Counted from the first letter of the stretch, positions 1-23,379 are shown. The stretch: DNA of 64,000 nucleotides from Cricetomys ansorgei (GCA_026225945.1 JAMJFZ010002476.1:928001-992000), one strand, 5' to 3'. Translations and numbers: made by a program. Notes: generated from the sequence alone by a model not told the origin.

Positions 1-328
1 TACATGGACAATTCTCGCTGCTGCGCCATGTTTTTTTAATTGGACAGCCCTGACGTCAGTATGCGACCCACGGAAAATGAAACTGCTTCGTATGACCGTG
101 CACATGTCTCTAAGTGTCTAACTGGGCTATTAGCGTGAACCCAACATTTTCCAACTCCCTACGTAAGTAAGGAACGTGAAAGGAGAGTAAGGAGCATACA
201 GTCAGACGGACGTGGAGCTGGATGTGGCAGGCCCTCGATTCCAACCCCAAAACTGACGAAAATGATGGAGACATTGCTTAACGGAGGCTATAGGGACTGC
301 TGAGATGAATTAGCAGTTACTTACTCCT

Positions 329-520
329 GGGCTGGAGAGACTGACGGCTCAGCGGTTAAGAGCACCAGCTGCTCTTCCAGGGGTCCTGAGTTCAGTTCCC
401 AGCACCCACACGGTGGCTCACAACTGTCTATAATGGGGTCTGCTGCCCTCTTCTGGCGTGCAGGTGTACATGCAGACAGAGCACTCATGCACATACATAG
501 ATAAATCTTACATTTTAAAA
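329..520 (+). repeat. B2 SINE
   Basis: It starts gggctggagagactgacggc (pol III A-box region) and has the B-box-like gagttcagttcccagc and an A-rich tail. The first 328 bases of the window hold nothing I recognise. Confidence 0.8.
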
Positions 521-970
521 AGTGTTTGTTACACAACCACGAGGACGAGAATTTGTATCCCATCATCCTACACATACCTGTCATCCCAGCCTGGAGGGGC
601 GTAGACACAAGAGGATTGCTCGGCTCACTGGTTCCTAGCCCAGTCAAGAAAATGGGAGCCCTGGGTTCACAGGACCCTGCCTCAAAGGACTAGGCAGAGA
701 GTGATAAAGGACACAAGATATCCTCTTCTGGTCTCTGCGCGTGCATCTCCCAATACTCATGAGCGTGCATACATACCCACATACACTTACAGATACACAT
801 ATCTAAATGACTAGAGAAACGAGACAAAAGGAAGCATGCATCGCACCTTTGTTCTTAAGCCCTTTGTCAAGACAAGGAAATGTGAAACTCTAATTTTATC
901 TATTCTTTTCATTGTTGGTGTTGTTTTGGTTTTGTTTTTTGTTTTTTTTTTTTTTTTTTTTTTTTTTTTT

Positions 971-1106
971 GAGACAAGGTTTCTCTGTTGTAACTCTGGC
1001 TGTCCTGGAACTCATTCTGTAGACCAGGCTGGCCTCGAACTCACAGAGATCTGCCTGCCTCTAGCTCTTCTAGCAGGGATTAAACAGTGTGTCACTACCG
1101 CCTGGT
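971..1106 (-). repeat. B1 SINE
   Basis: A reverse-oriented B1 preceded by a long poly(T) (its A tail). It carries the 'ctctgttgtaactctggctg' variant common in this window. Confidence 0.85.
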
Positions 1107-1303
1107 TTTTTTTTTTTCTTGTTGTTGTTGTTTGTTGTTGGGTTTGTTTTTTTTTTTTTTTTTTTGACACATTTTCAAGTATTCCGGGCTTATCTGTAAT
1201 TCATTATATAGCTGAGGCTGACCTTGACTTGATCTTGACGTCCAAACTAGGATTTAATCCCTGGATACAGAGGTATTAAGATTCTGACTTCCAGGCCACT
1301 TAC

Positions 1304-1438
1304 CATTCAATCTCCTCAGGCTCCTGGCTCCTCAGGAGCTCCCGCACCTCCCGCCAGCAGAGCGGCACTCCAGGTATGCTGGGTGCCTTGCCAGGTTGTA
1401 CAGGATCCAGGGGAGTGCGCTGGCTGTGGTGTCATGGC
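1304..1438 (-). pseudogene. Exon 9-like of Cyp4f pseudogene, frameshifted
   Basis: It holds the I-helix GHDTTAS codons. Compared with the same exon at 11953-12076, about 5 extra bases lie in the codons after HPAYLE, so the frame reaches a TGA before the exon end. The ..GAATG|gtaag donor and ctcag|GC acceptor are preserved. Confidence 0.85.
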
Positions 1439-1678
1439 CTGAGGGGCAGACAAGCAAACTTGGATCTTGCCAAAAGGAGAGCAATTCTCAGGTATTAAAG
1501 CCCCAGGGAGGATAGGAAGGGTTGTGTGGGTGGACATAGATATCAGGAGAAAGGAGCCAGGAGAGGAATATCTGAGTTTGGGGCAGATTCACAAGAAACC
1601 GAGAGGGTCTAATGGAATCTCCTCTATGGCCATTCAATTGACTGATCCCTGTCTCCGTGGCTACATGGGGACCCTCAC

Positions 1679-1745
1679 CTCCAAACACACAGGTGTCAGC
1701 CTTGGCTCGGAAATCCTCTTCTGACAGCTCCTTTCTGTGTTTGTC
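1679..1745 (-). pseudogene. Exon 8-like of Cyp4f pseudogene
   Basis: This 67-bp exon encodes DKHRKELSEEDFRAKADTCVFG, equivalent to the pre-I-helix exon of both intact genes. The frame is open and the junctions intact. The final residue is Gly, as in the Cyp4f17-like gene. Confidence 0.85.
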
Positions 1746-2012
1746 CTGGAGACAACTGAGACATGAAACCCTCAGTTCATACCATGTCTGTGGGGGCTCT
1801 GAAGTCCAACCTGAGACAGCTCTGAGACCCATCTCACGCAGGACCCCTTTCCCCCAGTCCTCACCAGAGCCTGCTGCACACTTTCCTCCTGGGTTTCCTG
1901 CTGTTGTTAGCTCCTTCCACACAGCAAAGGCTTTGCTGAAACATTTCATTACAAAGCCAGACAAAAAGGCCTTACTGTACATTTCACTAGAAAGCCAGCT
2001 ACAAAGGCATGT

Positions 2013-2014
<2 letters not shown>

Positions 2015-2057
<43 letters not shown>
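2015..2057. repeat. (CA)n microsatellite near the pseudogene deletion junction
   Basis: About 21 CA units between intron 7-like and intron 3-like sequence of the Cyp4f pseudogene. Confidence 0.9.
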
Positions 2058-2275
2058 ACTGGGGATGAGCTTCCATCTCTCCCAACTCAAACAGATCTCA
2101 GCAGCAAGGGAGACCCAGGACCTCATCCAAAGTCACTCAGAAAGCTAGCTGCAGAGACATGGCTGCTACAGCATACGTCCGGGTCTGCTGCATAGCCTGG
2201 CCAATCCAGGGGTAGGAGGGGCTTGGATAAGAGACAGAGAAGAAGCTAAGGACTGTGATGCTGAGGGAGAGATAC

Positions 2276-2420
2276 CTGGGGCATGGAGCAGGGGCACAAT
2301 GAATGCGGGGTCCACAAGCTTCAGCACAGGGATGATGGGTCCCAGCCAACAGAGCTGGACATCAAGGAAGGTCTGGTCCATTTCGGTCACCCTCCGCATG
2401 CCTTCCTCGTCGTTCTGGAT
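2276..2420 (-). pseudogene. Exon 3-like of Cyp4f pseudogene
   Basis: This 145-bp exon has the same length and phase as exon 3 of both intact genes. It encodes NDEEGMRRVTEMDQTF through DVQLCWLGPIIPVLKLVDP to the LLHAP end, with a GT donor and AG acceptor. It lies directly upstream of the exon 8-like copy because of an internal deletion. Confidence 0.87.
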
Positions 2421-2764
2421 CTGAGGATGGAGAAAGCTGAGGCTAGTCCTGGAAGGTGTCTCAGAGGCTCCTATTCTGTGCCCACCACACCCCACCTCTC
2501 TTGCCTTCTTACCTGGGTTATCATCCTTGGCTCTTGCTAAGCCAACCAGGGTTCACTGTGTGTGTCTCTTACTGTGTCCATGATTCTATCTACGAGCCTC
2601 TCTCTGACATGTCTGTCTCATCTCCCTGTTTTCTGATCTAAATATAGATGGATAGATGGATGGGTGGATGGATGGGTGGATGATAAATACATACATTTAT
2701 GTATACATACAAAGAATAAGTGATACATAGACATATAGATTAATATAAATGGACCAAAGATGAT

Positions 2765-2895
2765 AACAGTCTCTGCTTCAGTTCCTGCCCTGACTTCCCT
2801 TCGTGACAGACTGCAAAATGAAATAAACCCTCCCCTCCCCATGCTGCTTTTGATCATGGTGTTTTATCACAGCAATAGAGAAGCAAACTAGAACT
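2765..2895 (+). repeat. URR1-like repeat, 3' part
   Basis: It has the same end as the copy at 49335-49682: 'cttcagttcctgccctgact', 'aaataaaccctcccct', 'cacagcaatagagaagcaa'. Confidence 0.5.
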
Positions 2896-3380
2896 CACCC
2901 CTTCCCTCCTCCTCCTTCTTTCTCTCTTTCTCTTCCCCTCCTCCCTGCATGCACATGCCCATATGTGTGCGTGTGAATCTCCCTTTGTGAGGTTCTTCCC
3001 ATATGAATCTTCCCATCTCCAAGTTCCAGTTCATCTTTCTTTTCACCCATTCCCTCCCTTTCCCAACCTCCCCATTAGGACTGAACTCACAGCTACTTTC
3101 CTTCCACCCAACTCTATTTCTCACTGGCCCCTGAAGAGCACTCACAGCACAGCCCACCAACACCAGCTCCCGGCAGGCACCTCCCCAGATTCACAGCAAA
3201 GAATCATGGATGTTTCAAAACCTTAGTTCCCTGCTCAGGACAGATGTGAACTAAGTCATCTAAGGAGGCCACTGATGGCCAGCTTAGGGGCTGGGCCCTT
3301 GGGTAAGGAGGCAGCTTCGGGGAAAAAGAAGAAAGGAACAGGAAGAGGTTGGCTGGGGAACCAAGTCAAAAGGTCAGCAG

Positions 3381-3545
3381 AGCCTGGCGGTGTTGGCACA
3401 CACCTTTAATCCCAGCACTCCGGAGGCAGAAACAGATGGATCTCTGTGAGTTGGAGGCCAGCCTGGTCTACAGAGTGAATTCCAGGACAGTCAGGGTTAC
3501 AACAGAGAAACCCTGTCTTGAAAAACAAAAAACAAAAAAAAAAGA
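3381..3545 (+). repeat. B1 SINE
   Basis: A full-length B1 from agcctggcggtgttggcac to an A-rich tail, with the gggttacaacagagaaaccc variant. The stretch 2896-3380 has no recognised feature. Confidence 0.85.
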
Positions 3546-3959
3546 GGTCAGCAGGAGGGGCCAGCACTGACAGAGAGACTGCAGAAGCTGGGGGTGACAC
3601 ATGAGAAGATCTTCCTGGGAAGAAGGGGCCCTCGGTATAGCTGAGAGTCGTGGAGACGTGGATGAAGTGAGGTCAGGATCCAGTGACCTGGAGATCACAA
3701 GGTTGACAGGTTGAGGAGTGGCAGGGAGGGGGAGCAGCCAGAGAATGACGATGACTCATGGGATTGCAGAGCAAACAGTCACGGCCACAAGGTTGAACAG
3801 AAGGAGTCCTATTGGAGGTGGATGGGTGGGGTTTTACACGACACCTGTGAGAAGCACATTGGAGAACACCGGTGGGTGTGTTCATCCAAGGCGAAGGTTT
3901 GCTAAATGTCTATGAAAGAAAACCCGGTGGGCAAGAACTTCAGACTGTAAGTGCTGACA

Positions 3960-4860
3960 CGAATCTGAGCTACTGTGGTGATGAGACGGGACCGGAAGGA
4001 GAGGCCACTGCATCAGGATGCGGAGAAGAAGGAGGTCCCAAGGGGACTCCCCAGAAGAGGAGGTGGTCAGAGAAGCTGGGAGGAGAGGGGGTTGTCGTGA
4101 CAACGGCACTGGTGGTGGTGCCTTTACAGGTGACATCGCGATGCAAGGTGCCACTCTGGCGATTGGGAGCCAGAGCAGTCGGGAGCGATGGGTGCTGTGG
4201 TTGATGGGAGGGTGCTGAGTCGGAGCCCTTCCCAGAAGCTTAAGCCTGTGTGAGAGGCCAGAGCGATCCCAAGATAAAAAATGAAAAAGGAAGTGTTCCT
4301 TTTGTGCTGTGACTCAGCGACAGAGTGCTTCCGTAGAATACACAAGACACTGGGGGTTCCATTCTGGCCTCCATACAAATGAATAAAAGCCTCAATCTTT
4401 GACCCAAACTGGAGATTAGAGTCAGCTGATAAACCTTGAGAGCAGAGGGCAAAATAAGTAAGGGCAATGTCCAAGCAGTTTGGAGGAGTGAGACACACCC
4501 CCAAGCCCCCCTCTCTTTTCTGCTCCGACAGAGCCACTGAAGGTGGAGGTAGGAAAAAATCAGCTCCTTTCCACAAGGCAAGTCACAGCCCAGAGAGTAC
4601 AGACCTGAGGTCAACAGAGATGGGTCAAGGAGGGACAAGACTCAACATGGTGCTCTGAGACCACAAATCCAACAGCAGAAACGGAATGGCTCAGGGATGT
4701 CCCTGCTCTGTGCAGACCACCCTGGGAACTCTTGGGTAGGACAGATTGGCACAAATAAAGGGGAGAGACCTCAGCCCATGAGTCTTGGTGGGAATGTAAC
4801 TCAAAGCAGGCTCGGGGTGGAAGAAAGAAAGAAAGAAGGAACGAAGGAAGGGAGGGAGGG
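3960..4860 (-). other. Relic of Cyp4f intron 2 (paralogous to 20830-21700)
   Basis: This segment aligns by eye with intron 2 of the Cyp4f17-like gene. Shared blocks include 'aggtgac..ggctctggtgatgggaagcca' near 20957, and the block ending in 'gacctcagaccatgaa' near 21603 that precedes a purine tract in both copies. It is the expected intron 2 of the pseudogene at 1304-2420. No exon 2 was found beyond it. Confidence 0.65.
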
Positions 4861-4861
4861 A

Positions 4862-4933
<72 letters not shown>

Positions 4934-4970
4934 AAAGAAAGAAAGGAAGGAAGAGGGAAAGAAAGAAAGG
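4819..4970 (+). repeat. (GAAA)n purine tract
   Basis: About 150 bp is almost purely A and G on the plus strand, at the position matching the shorter purine tract at 21650-21690 in intron 2 of the Cyp4f17-like gene. Confidence 0.9.
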
Positions 4971-5399
4971 CTTCTCAGCCCTAATTGGGAAAACACCTGC
5001 AAGGTGAGGGGTCAGAGGTCAAAAGGGAAGCATGGAGGGGAGCAGTCAGACTGAGAAAGGCCAGAAGCAGAGGGTATATGCAGGCAGGCAAGACAGAATC
5101 AGGAGCCGGCTGTCTTCCCAGCATGGAAGTTTGGCATTACCATTAAAAGATACACATTTTGTCCAGAAACTGTCCCGGATTTGTGTGTTAGACTTATTAG
5201 CCACTGAAATCTCCCGTGGTCATGGTTCCTATCTGTTAGGCAAGAGGCTAGGTCTGTCAGGAACTCCAACAGAACCCTCAGAAATAGGACATAAAGGACA
5301 GCTGGGCAGGCCCGAAGGACCTAGATTCCATTTCTTTTCATGTGTACGTGCAAGGCCCCTGTCTCAGGCCTAACCCAGGTCCACCAATGTACATGTTCA

Positions 5400-5912
5400 A
5401 GCTCCTGACCTAGGGCTGACCCCGCAAGCCAAGTAAATTCTAAGAAAACACCCCCCTTCCCAAGGGCAACCTATCAGAAACCATAAAGAGCACAAGGATA
5501 CAGGAAGGCCTCATCCTCAGGAGGGCCACCTGTTTGAGTAAGGCCCTCTGCCCCTGCTGATACCTTTGTTTAGAACCAACATTACTGAGAACATCCCCTT
5601 CTAGGACTGACGGCTGGCCATCTGGGACAGAGCCAACCAGGAGTCGCCCCCCAGCCCACCATTTTCTTTGTGCAAGAACATTACATGCTAAAATATCACC
5701 CAATCCATAGCTGCTGAGTGGAAAACCCCAGCCCTCTACTGTAACCAGGATAAAAACCCTGCCTAATTGCTGCTCGGGGCGCTCAAGACCCATCTGCTGC
5801 ATCGGGGACATTTGAGAGTCTGAGCTCGAGCTTGAATAAGGTCCCCTTGCTCTTTGCATACAATTTCAGACCCCTGGTGTTTTGGGGGACCTCGCACTCT
5901 GGGCATAACAGG
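5400..5912 (+). mobile_element. Gammaretrovirus-type (ERV1) LTR, probably solo
   Basis: A CCAAT box (5700-5704) and a TATA-like gataaaaaccctg (5749-5761) are followed by an aataag signal and a 'ccccttgctctttgca' R/U5 block. The U5-like end reads ggggacctcgc..gggcataaca. This order is typical of ERV1 LTRs. The left border is uncertain and no target duplication was found. Confidence 0.5.
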
Positions 5913-6423
5913 CCAGCACCAGGCCCTGAAACAGGATGTAAAGGGAACGGTGACAGCCAACACGTAGAAAGGGTAATTGTCAGTGGCCAGGTCCTAATGG
6001 ATCAGCTCAAGGCCCCAAATCCAGATGAGGGGGACAGTGGCCTCTGGTGGTCCTTGATAAGGAGACAGACTAACGCAACTTCGTGACTTCCTTTCCACAG
6101 GAGCTTGCGCAGTCTTGTTCCCCTTTCTCCTGGTAAACTCTCAGCCTCAGGAGTGCCTACATCTATATGCCTATCCTAGCACTTTACATAACTACTTCTC
6201 CTTATGACACTGGATTCTGGGTAAAATGGAAATCTGAGAAATGCACTCCATTTCCTAGATGTGTCCATACTAGATGAGGCCCAAGAGAAGGCACTCCAGG
6301 AATCAGAGAAGTATAAGGCCCAAGCCAACCAGGGTTGAGGCCATTACTTCTTGGATTGGCCTGCTCTTTTTCTGAAAGTATATTCTTGTTTCTTTGCTTG
6401 TTCTGATTAAAATCCTGAGTGCT

Positions 6424-6587
6424 GTCCAGGCGGTGGTGGCACACACCTTTAATCCCAGCACTAGGGAGGCAGAGGCAGGCGGATCTCTGTGAGTTCAAGA
6501 CCAGCCTAGTCTACAGAGTGAGTTCCAGGACATCCAGAGTTACAACAGAGAAACCGTATCTCAAAAAAACAAAACAAGAAAAAAGTA
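6424..6587 (+). repeat. B1 SINE
   Basis: A full-length B1 (ccaggcggtggtggcacac to agttacaacagagaaaccg). The ERVK-type provirus is inserted at its tail. Confidence 0.85.
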
Positions 6588-6593
6588 GTATAT

Positions 6594-6903
6594 TGTTAGT
6601 TTATTTTTAGTTATGTTTGAAATTGTTTTATGCAGTATTGAGTGGGGGGCTATCCTAGGTCTCGGACGTTTTGTACTGTTGCAGGTGTTGGATTTCTGTA
6701 GGGGTTGTTTAATTGCTAATGATCTGCATGTGCCATCAGTAGAACACCAGAGGAGTTCCGAAAGAATAAAAACACCTGAGCTCAGATGCTCAGGGTTCCA
6801 CTGGCTATGACTGTGGTTCCTTCTGCTGAGGTCTGGCAGGGTTTGCATCTATGAAAAACGTCTCCTCGTCCCTCTTAGTGAGCCACAGCAATGTACAACT
6901 ACA
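6594..6903 (+). repeat. 5' LTR of the ERVK-type provirus
   Basis: It starts TGTTAG and ends CTACA. It contains the AATAAA poly(A) signal near 6767 and the GAGGTCTGGCAGGGTTTGCA block shared with five other LTRs in the window. It is inserted immediately after the A-rich tail of a B1 element. Confidence 0.88.
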
Positions 6904-6905
6904 GA

Positions 6906-6924
6906 TAGCGCATCAACGTGGGGC
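6906..6924 (+). other. Primer-binding site, tRNA-Lys1,2 type
   Basis: The bases tagcgcatcaacgtggggc match the Lys1,2 primer site (TGGCGCCCAACGTGGGGC) with full identity over the last ten bases. It is two bases past the 5' LTR, as expected for a betaretrovirus-like element. Confidence 0.75.
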
Positions 6925-7769
6925 AGGACACAACACCAGTTAATGGAACGTGGAGACAAGGAAGAAGAGAAACTCCAGACCTCACAGAGTCCAGTAAAGT
7001 ACGCTCAGAGCAGTTCCCAGAGGACAGAGATTAAGGTATTAGTAAAAGGAAAGCTCTGTAAGAGAGAGTTGTAAATGAGGAAGAAGCTCTTAGGTCAGAG
7101 CCATGTTTCAGACAAAAGTTTTGGATGAATTTTCATGGTGAAAACAAAATTCAGCTCAGAGCAAGAAAGATGCAAGGTTTCAATGGCTTTTCCTGATCTT
7201 AGAGTTGATGCCTCCTCCTGTCACTGGCAGCAGCCAGGGCACAGGAAACGGAAACCAGAGCGTACTGCTGTTCTATAAACTGAGTTTTCTGATAGCTTTT
7301 TTGTGTGTGCATGAAGCTCAAGATCTTGTGTTTGAGGCCTGTGAAGAAGGTTGCATGCTTCTCCATAGTGGTGGTGAGAAAAAAATCCCAAACCACCAGA
7401 ATGTTTCAACCAGAGTTCCTTCCCACCAGCCCAGGAACCCCTGCTGTTGTGGAAGCCGCAGCTTAGAGTCAGAAAAGCAATTTAGTTAAGCTAAACATTT
7501 TTTTCCTTTTCTGCAAACCTGTCTACAAGAGGTCCTGATAAGACACACCTGCTGTGGTGATGAGAACTCCATCCCATGAGGGAACACTTACTGTAGACAA
7601 AGTGACCACTTATTTTTCCAGCAAACCAGACTCTGTCTTAAAACCTGGAAAGTGTTTCCTCAGGGTCAGCACACAGAAACTGTCTACCAGAACTGGCTGA
7701 GGTGATAACTTGTGCTGGTAGCCAAACCTGGTACTGTAAGAGTCACCCAGGTGTTGCTGGTTTTGAAGG

Positions 7770-7970
7770 CAAGAGGGGTCATGGAGAGCAGCTAAGACTT
7801 GGCACTGTAACAGGCCAGGAGAGGCTATTAGTGAAGGTGCAGCCTCAGTGGCAATTGAAGGCCCAGATGAAGGGGTCATGTAAAGAAGTTGAGGCTTGGC
7901 ATCATGAAAAGAGCTTATGAGAGACTATTGGTGAAAATGCAGCCCAGTTGCAGTAAGGAACCCCAGCAGT
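7770..7970 (+). repeat. Imperfect ~97-bp direct repeat inside the provirus
   Basis: Two units share 'ggtcatg..aga.ag', 'cttggca' (7798 and 7895) and 'ctattrgtgaa..tgcagcc' (7825 and 7925), each 96-100 bp apart. Its function is unknown. Confidence 0.6.
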
Positions 7971-8301
7971 TTTTAAGATGCCAGTACCATGAGATGACCA
8001 CTAAGGACAGCAACGGTAGAGTGAGCCAGCCAGAGCCCGGAGGACAAGCTGTGTGTGCTGCAGAGGGCACAGCCAAGTCCGTTGGAGGAGCCCAGAAGAT
8101 CATGAGCGAATTCCAGATAATTGGACACTGATGATGTTTTTCTGCTGTCCAAAGACATTGTGAAAAGCTTGATAGATGTTTGGTTTCATTTGGTCCCGTG
8201 CATTAGCAAGACTCATGATTGTTCCTCTTGTAAATGGTTTTGCTGCTGTAGTGTTAAATTGTGTTGTAGAGATAAAAAGCAATTTTTTGATTGTCTTAGA
8301 C

Positions 8302-8314
8302 AGAAAAGGGGAAA
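8302..8314 (+). other. Polypurine tract of the provirus
   Basis: The bases agaaaaggggaaa lie immediately before the TG of the 3' LTR, the normal place for plus-strand priming. Confidence 0.8.
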
Positions 8315-8629
8315 TGTTAGGGAGGTTTAGTTTTAGTTATGTTTGGAATTGTTTTATGCACTGTTGGGTGAGGGACTAACCTAGGTCTAGGGCGTTTTGT
8401 ATTGTTGCAGGTGTTGGATTTCTGTGGGGGTTGTTTAATTGCTAATGATCTGCATGTGCTATCTGTAGAATACCTGAGGCGTTCTGAAAGAATAAAAACA
8501 CCTGAGCTCAGATGCTCAGGGTTCCACTGGCTATGACTGTGGTTCCTTCTGCTGAGGTCTGGCAGGGTTTGCAACTATGAAAAATGCCTCCTTTTCCCTC
8601 TTGGTGAGCCACAGTAATGTACAATAACA
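8315..8629 (+). repeat. 3' LTR of the ERVK-type provirus
   Basis: It starts TGTTAG and ends ATAACA. It aligns with the 5' LTR over its whole length, with a small indel near the start, and is followed by the gtatat target duplication. Confidence 0.88.
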
Positions 8630-9561
8630 GTATATTGTTGCTCTAACATCATTTCTCAAGTCAAAGATATACAAAATTCTGGTTCCATTTGTTTTTAAAT
8701 TTTGAGACAAGATCTCACAATGTATCCTATGCTGGCCTCAAACTTTCTGTGTAGCCCAGGCTAGTCTCCAACTCATAAAACTGTTTTAATGACTTCCTTG
8801 TATGAGGGAGGGAATCAAATCCTGCAAGAGATAGAAAAGGAAAAATGTGTATGTGTGTGTGGTGTGTGTGGTGTGTACACAGAGAAATACACATAAGAAG
8901 GCCATAGGGTTACATCAGGTGTCTTCATACACCACTGTCTGTCTCTGAACCTGGAGCTTCTGATTCAGCCAGACTGGCTGGCCAGGGACTCCCTGGGCTC
9001 CTCCTGTCTCCCCCACTGAGCCACCTCCTCGGCCCCAAGAGGAATAAATGGGAACCTGAAAGGGCAAACACCACTCAGGGAGCCTGCAAGTGTCATTTCA
9101 TTTAAGCTGCCTTAGTGGCCATGGACATCCAGCCTTGAACATCATTTAACATCAAGGGCTACCAAATACCCCTTCAGATATGGCATGCCAAGTATTGTGG
9201 CCAACTCTTCTAATTGCACTCCAGTGGTAAGGCTAGAGGCTTGCTGCAAGTTTGAGGCCAGCCTGGTCTATCCAGTCGGCTTCCAGGCCACTAAAAGCTA
9301 CATCGTGAGACCCTGTCTCAAAAAACGAAAGAAAAAAGAAAACTGAAGTGCACGCTTAGGTTGACAGAGCCTCAAACCTGCCAGTCAAGCCAGTACCTGT
9401 CCTCTTCAAACATCTATGGTGGTTCCCTATTACCAAAAGTATAGAGTCCATGTTTGAGCTGCAGGCCCTGTGGCACACCCATGAGGCACAAAGGCTCTGG
9501 GACTCAGACGCCAGCCCCACCTCTTCTCATGCGGGCCAAGAGTGGGTCTCTGATTCCTGTA

Positions 9562-9576
9562 GCGCCCCCTGCTGGC
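9562..9576 (-). promoter_or_regulatory. Strong CTCF-like motif downstream of the Cyp4f17-like gene
   Basis: The minus strand reads GCCAGCAGGGGGCGC, a full match to the CTCF core. It lies about 60 bp past the stop codon, so in or next to the 3' UTR. Confidence 0.6.
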
Positions 9577-9636
9577 GATCCGCGGGAATTGCAGGGGTAG
9601 GTGAGCGGGTGGGGTGGTTCCAGGCCAGGTTGGGGG

Positions 9637-22405
<12,769 letters not shown>

Positions 22406-23379
22406 CCTGTAGGACAGATAGGCAGAGGGTGAGATTCTGAGGCCTCGGGAGACAATGGAGAACCTTCCTGGGTCAATGGACAGGGATAGTGACTTGGAAG
22501 ACTAGGGTGGGGCGAGGAGACGGGCCACCAGGGGCAATGCAGGGGAGAGACAGCCAGAGAGGAGAACGGGAAGCAGGGGGCGGCGGAGAACGATTTAGAG
22601 ACTGAAGCTCAGAGACGTGGCAGAGTCGCAGAGCTGACTCCCTGAAGCTGCCCCAGCTATAGACAGAGCTCCCCTGTTCGGTCACGGCCTTCCCTGTGTC
22701 CCCAAGCCCGGCACCTTCTTCTCTGGAGCAGTCAGTCCCAGGAGACCTTCCTCTCGCCTTGCCTGAAAACGTTTTCTTTCCGGGAGGCCGACCGTGTGTG
22801 ATGATGAGCTGGGCTGAGCCAATCAGCAATCCCAGGCCCAGCTGCCTCCTCCCAGCCCCGGCCAGAGGCCAAGATGAGGGGGCGGAGCCAATCCCTAAGC
22901 AGTTGCTCCAAATCAAGAATCACTGGCCCAGGCAAGCCCGAGATCCTCAGAATCTCTGCCTTTCATCCGAACTTGGACAAAGGTGTCTTGAGACCCAAAG
23001 TTACAGCCTCTCCCACCCTCCCTAGGTCCTCTGCGCAGCGGGCTGGGATCGGCAGTGCGGCGGTTCTCAGTACAGAACAGAGAGGCTCCCAGCCTCTGCC
23101 CACCAGACGACAGACAGCCTGGCAGAATTTAAGTTCTCCCTTCAAGTAATCCAGGTTCTGAGTGGAGACAAGACTTCTAGAACAGAAACAGAAGAATCCT
23201 GCTGGAACCGACTAGGTCAAATTCTGAAGAGAAAACTCCCAGCCGAGGGGCCCCCGAGTTCAGATGGGAAGCAAGTGGGAGGGGTCAAGCTGAGAGCTGG
23301 GGGTAAGGGCAGGCAGGGGAGAAGAGAGCTAGGTGGGCCGGCGCTCGGGGTCCCTCACATACTGAGAACTGCAAGAGGG

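Larger units (their letters stand above)
1304..2420 (-). pseudogene. Cyp4f pseudogene fragment (exons 3, 8 and 9 only)
   Basis: Three Cyp4f exons lie in the correct order on the minus strand. Exon 3-like (2276-2420, 145 bp) reads open from IQNDEEG to LLHAP. Exon 8-like (1679-1745, 67 bp) encodes DKHRKELSEEDFRAKADT. Exon 9-like (1304-1438) encodes [20 protein letters not shown] and then shifts frame. All keep GT/AG junctions and intact-gene lengths except exon 9, which is 135 bp because of a 5-bp insertion near 1360 and runs into a stop. Exons 4-7 are absent: sequence at 1746-1970 resembles intron 7 of the neighbouring Cyp4f17-like gene, while 2190-2275 resembles its intron 3. Exon 2 and exons 10-13 are not found in the window. 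It cannot encode a P450; it lacks the C-helix, ExxR and heme-Cys segments. Confidence 0.88.
6594..8629 (+). mobile_element. Complete short ERVK-type provirus (two LTRs, non-autonomous)
   Basis: The 5' LTR (6594-6903) and 3' LTR (8315-8629) flank a 1.4-kb interior. A 6-bp target-site duplication, gtatat, lies at 6588-6593 and 8630-8635. A primer-binding site like tRNA-Lys1,2 (6906-6924) follows the 5' LTR, and a polypurine tract (8302-8314) precedes the 3' LTR. The interior has no gag, pro, pol or env frame that I can recognise, so it must have depended on proteins supplied in trans. The LTRs differ at roughly 25 positions by eye, suggesting a fairly old insertion. Confidence 0.88.

Noticed and set aside
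1..1300. Possible exons 10-13 of the Cyp4f pseudogene
   Set aside because: I searched by eye for the K-helix, PYRF and heme-loop codons and found only SINEs and unassigned DNA; they may lie outside the window or be deleted.
1488..2126. 212-codon minus-strand open frame
   Set aside because: It runs through pseudogene exon 8, its introns and a (CA)n tract; only 67 bp of it is real exon sequence.
4691..5002. Ser/Phe/Leu and Lys/Glu/Arg repeat frames
   Set aside because: They are translations of the (GAAA)n tract.
22473..22916. 147-codon minus-strand frame upstream of the Cyp4f17-like start codon
   Set aside because: It lies where the promoter and non-coding exon 1 are expected and has no P450 or other similarity. 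I could not place exon 1 here with confidence.
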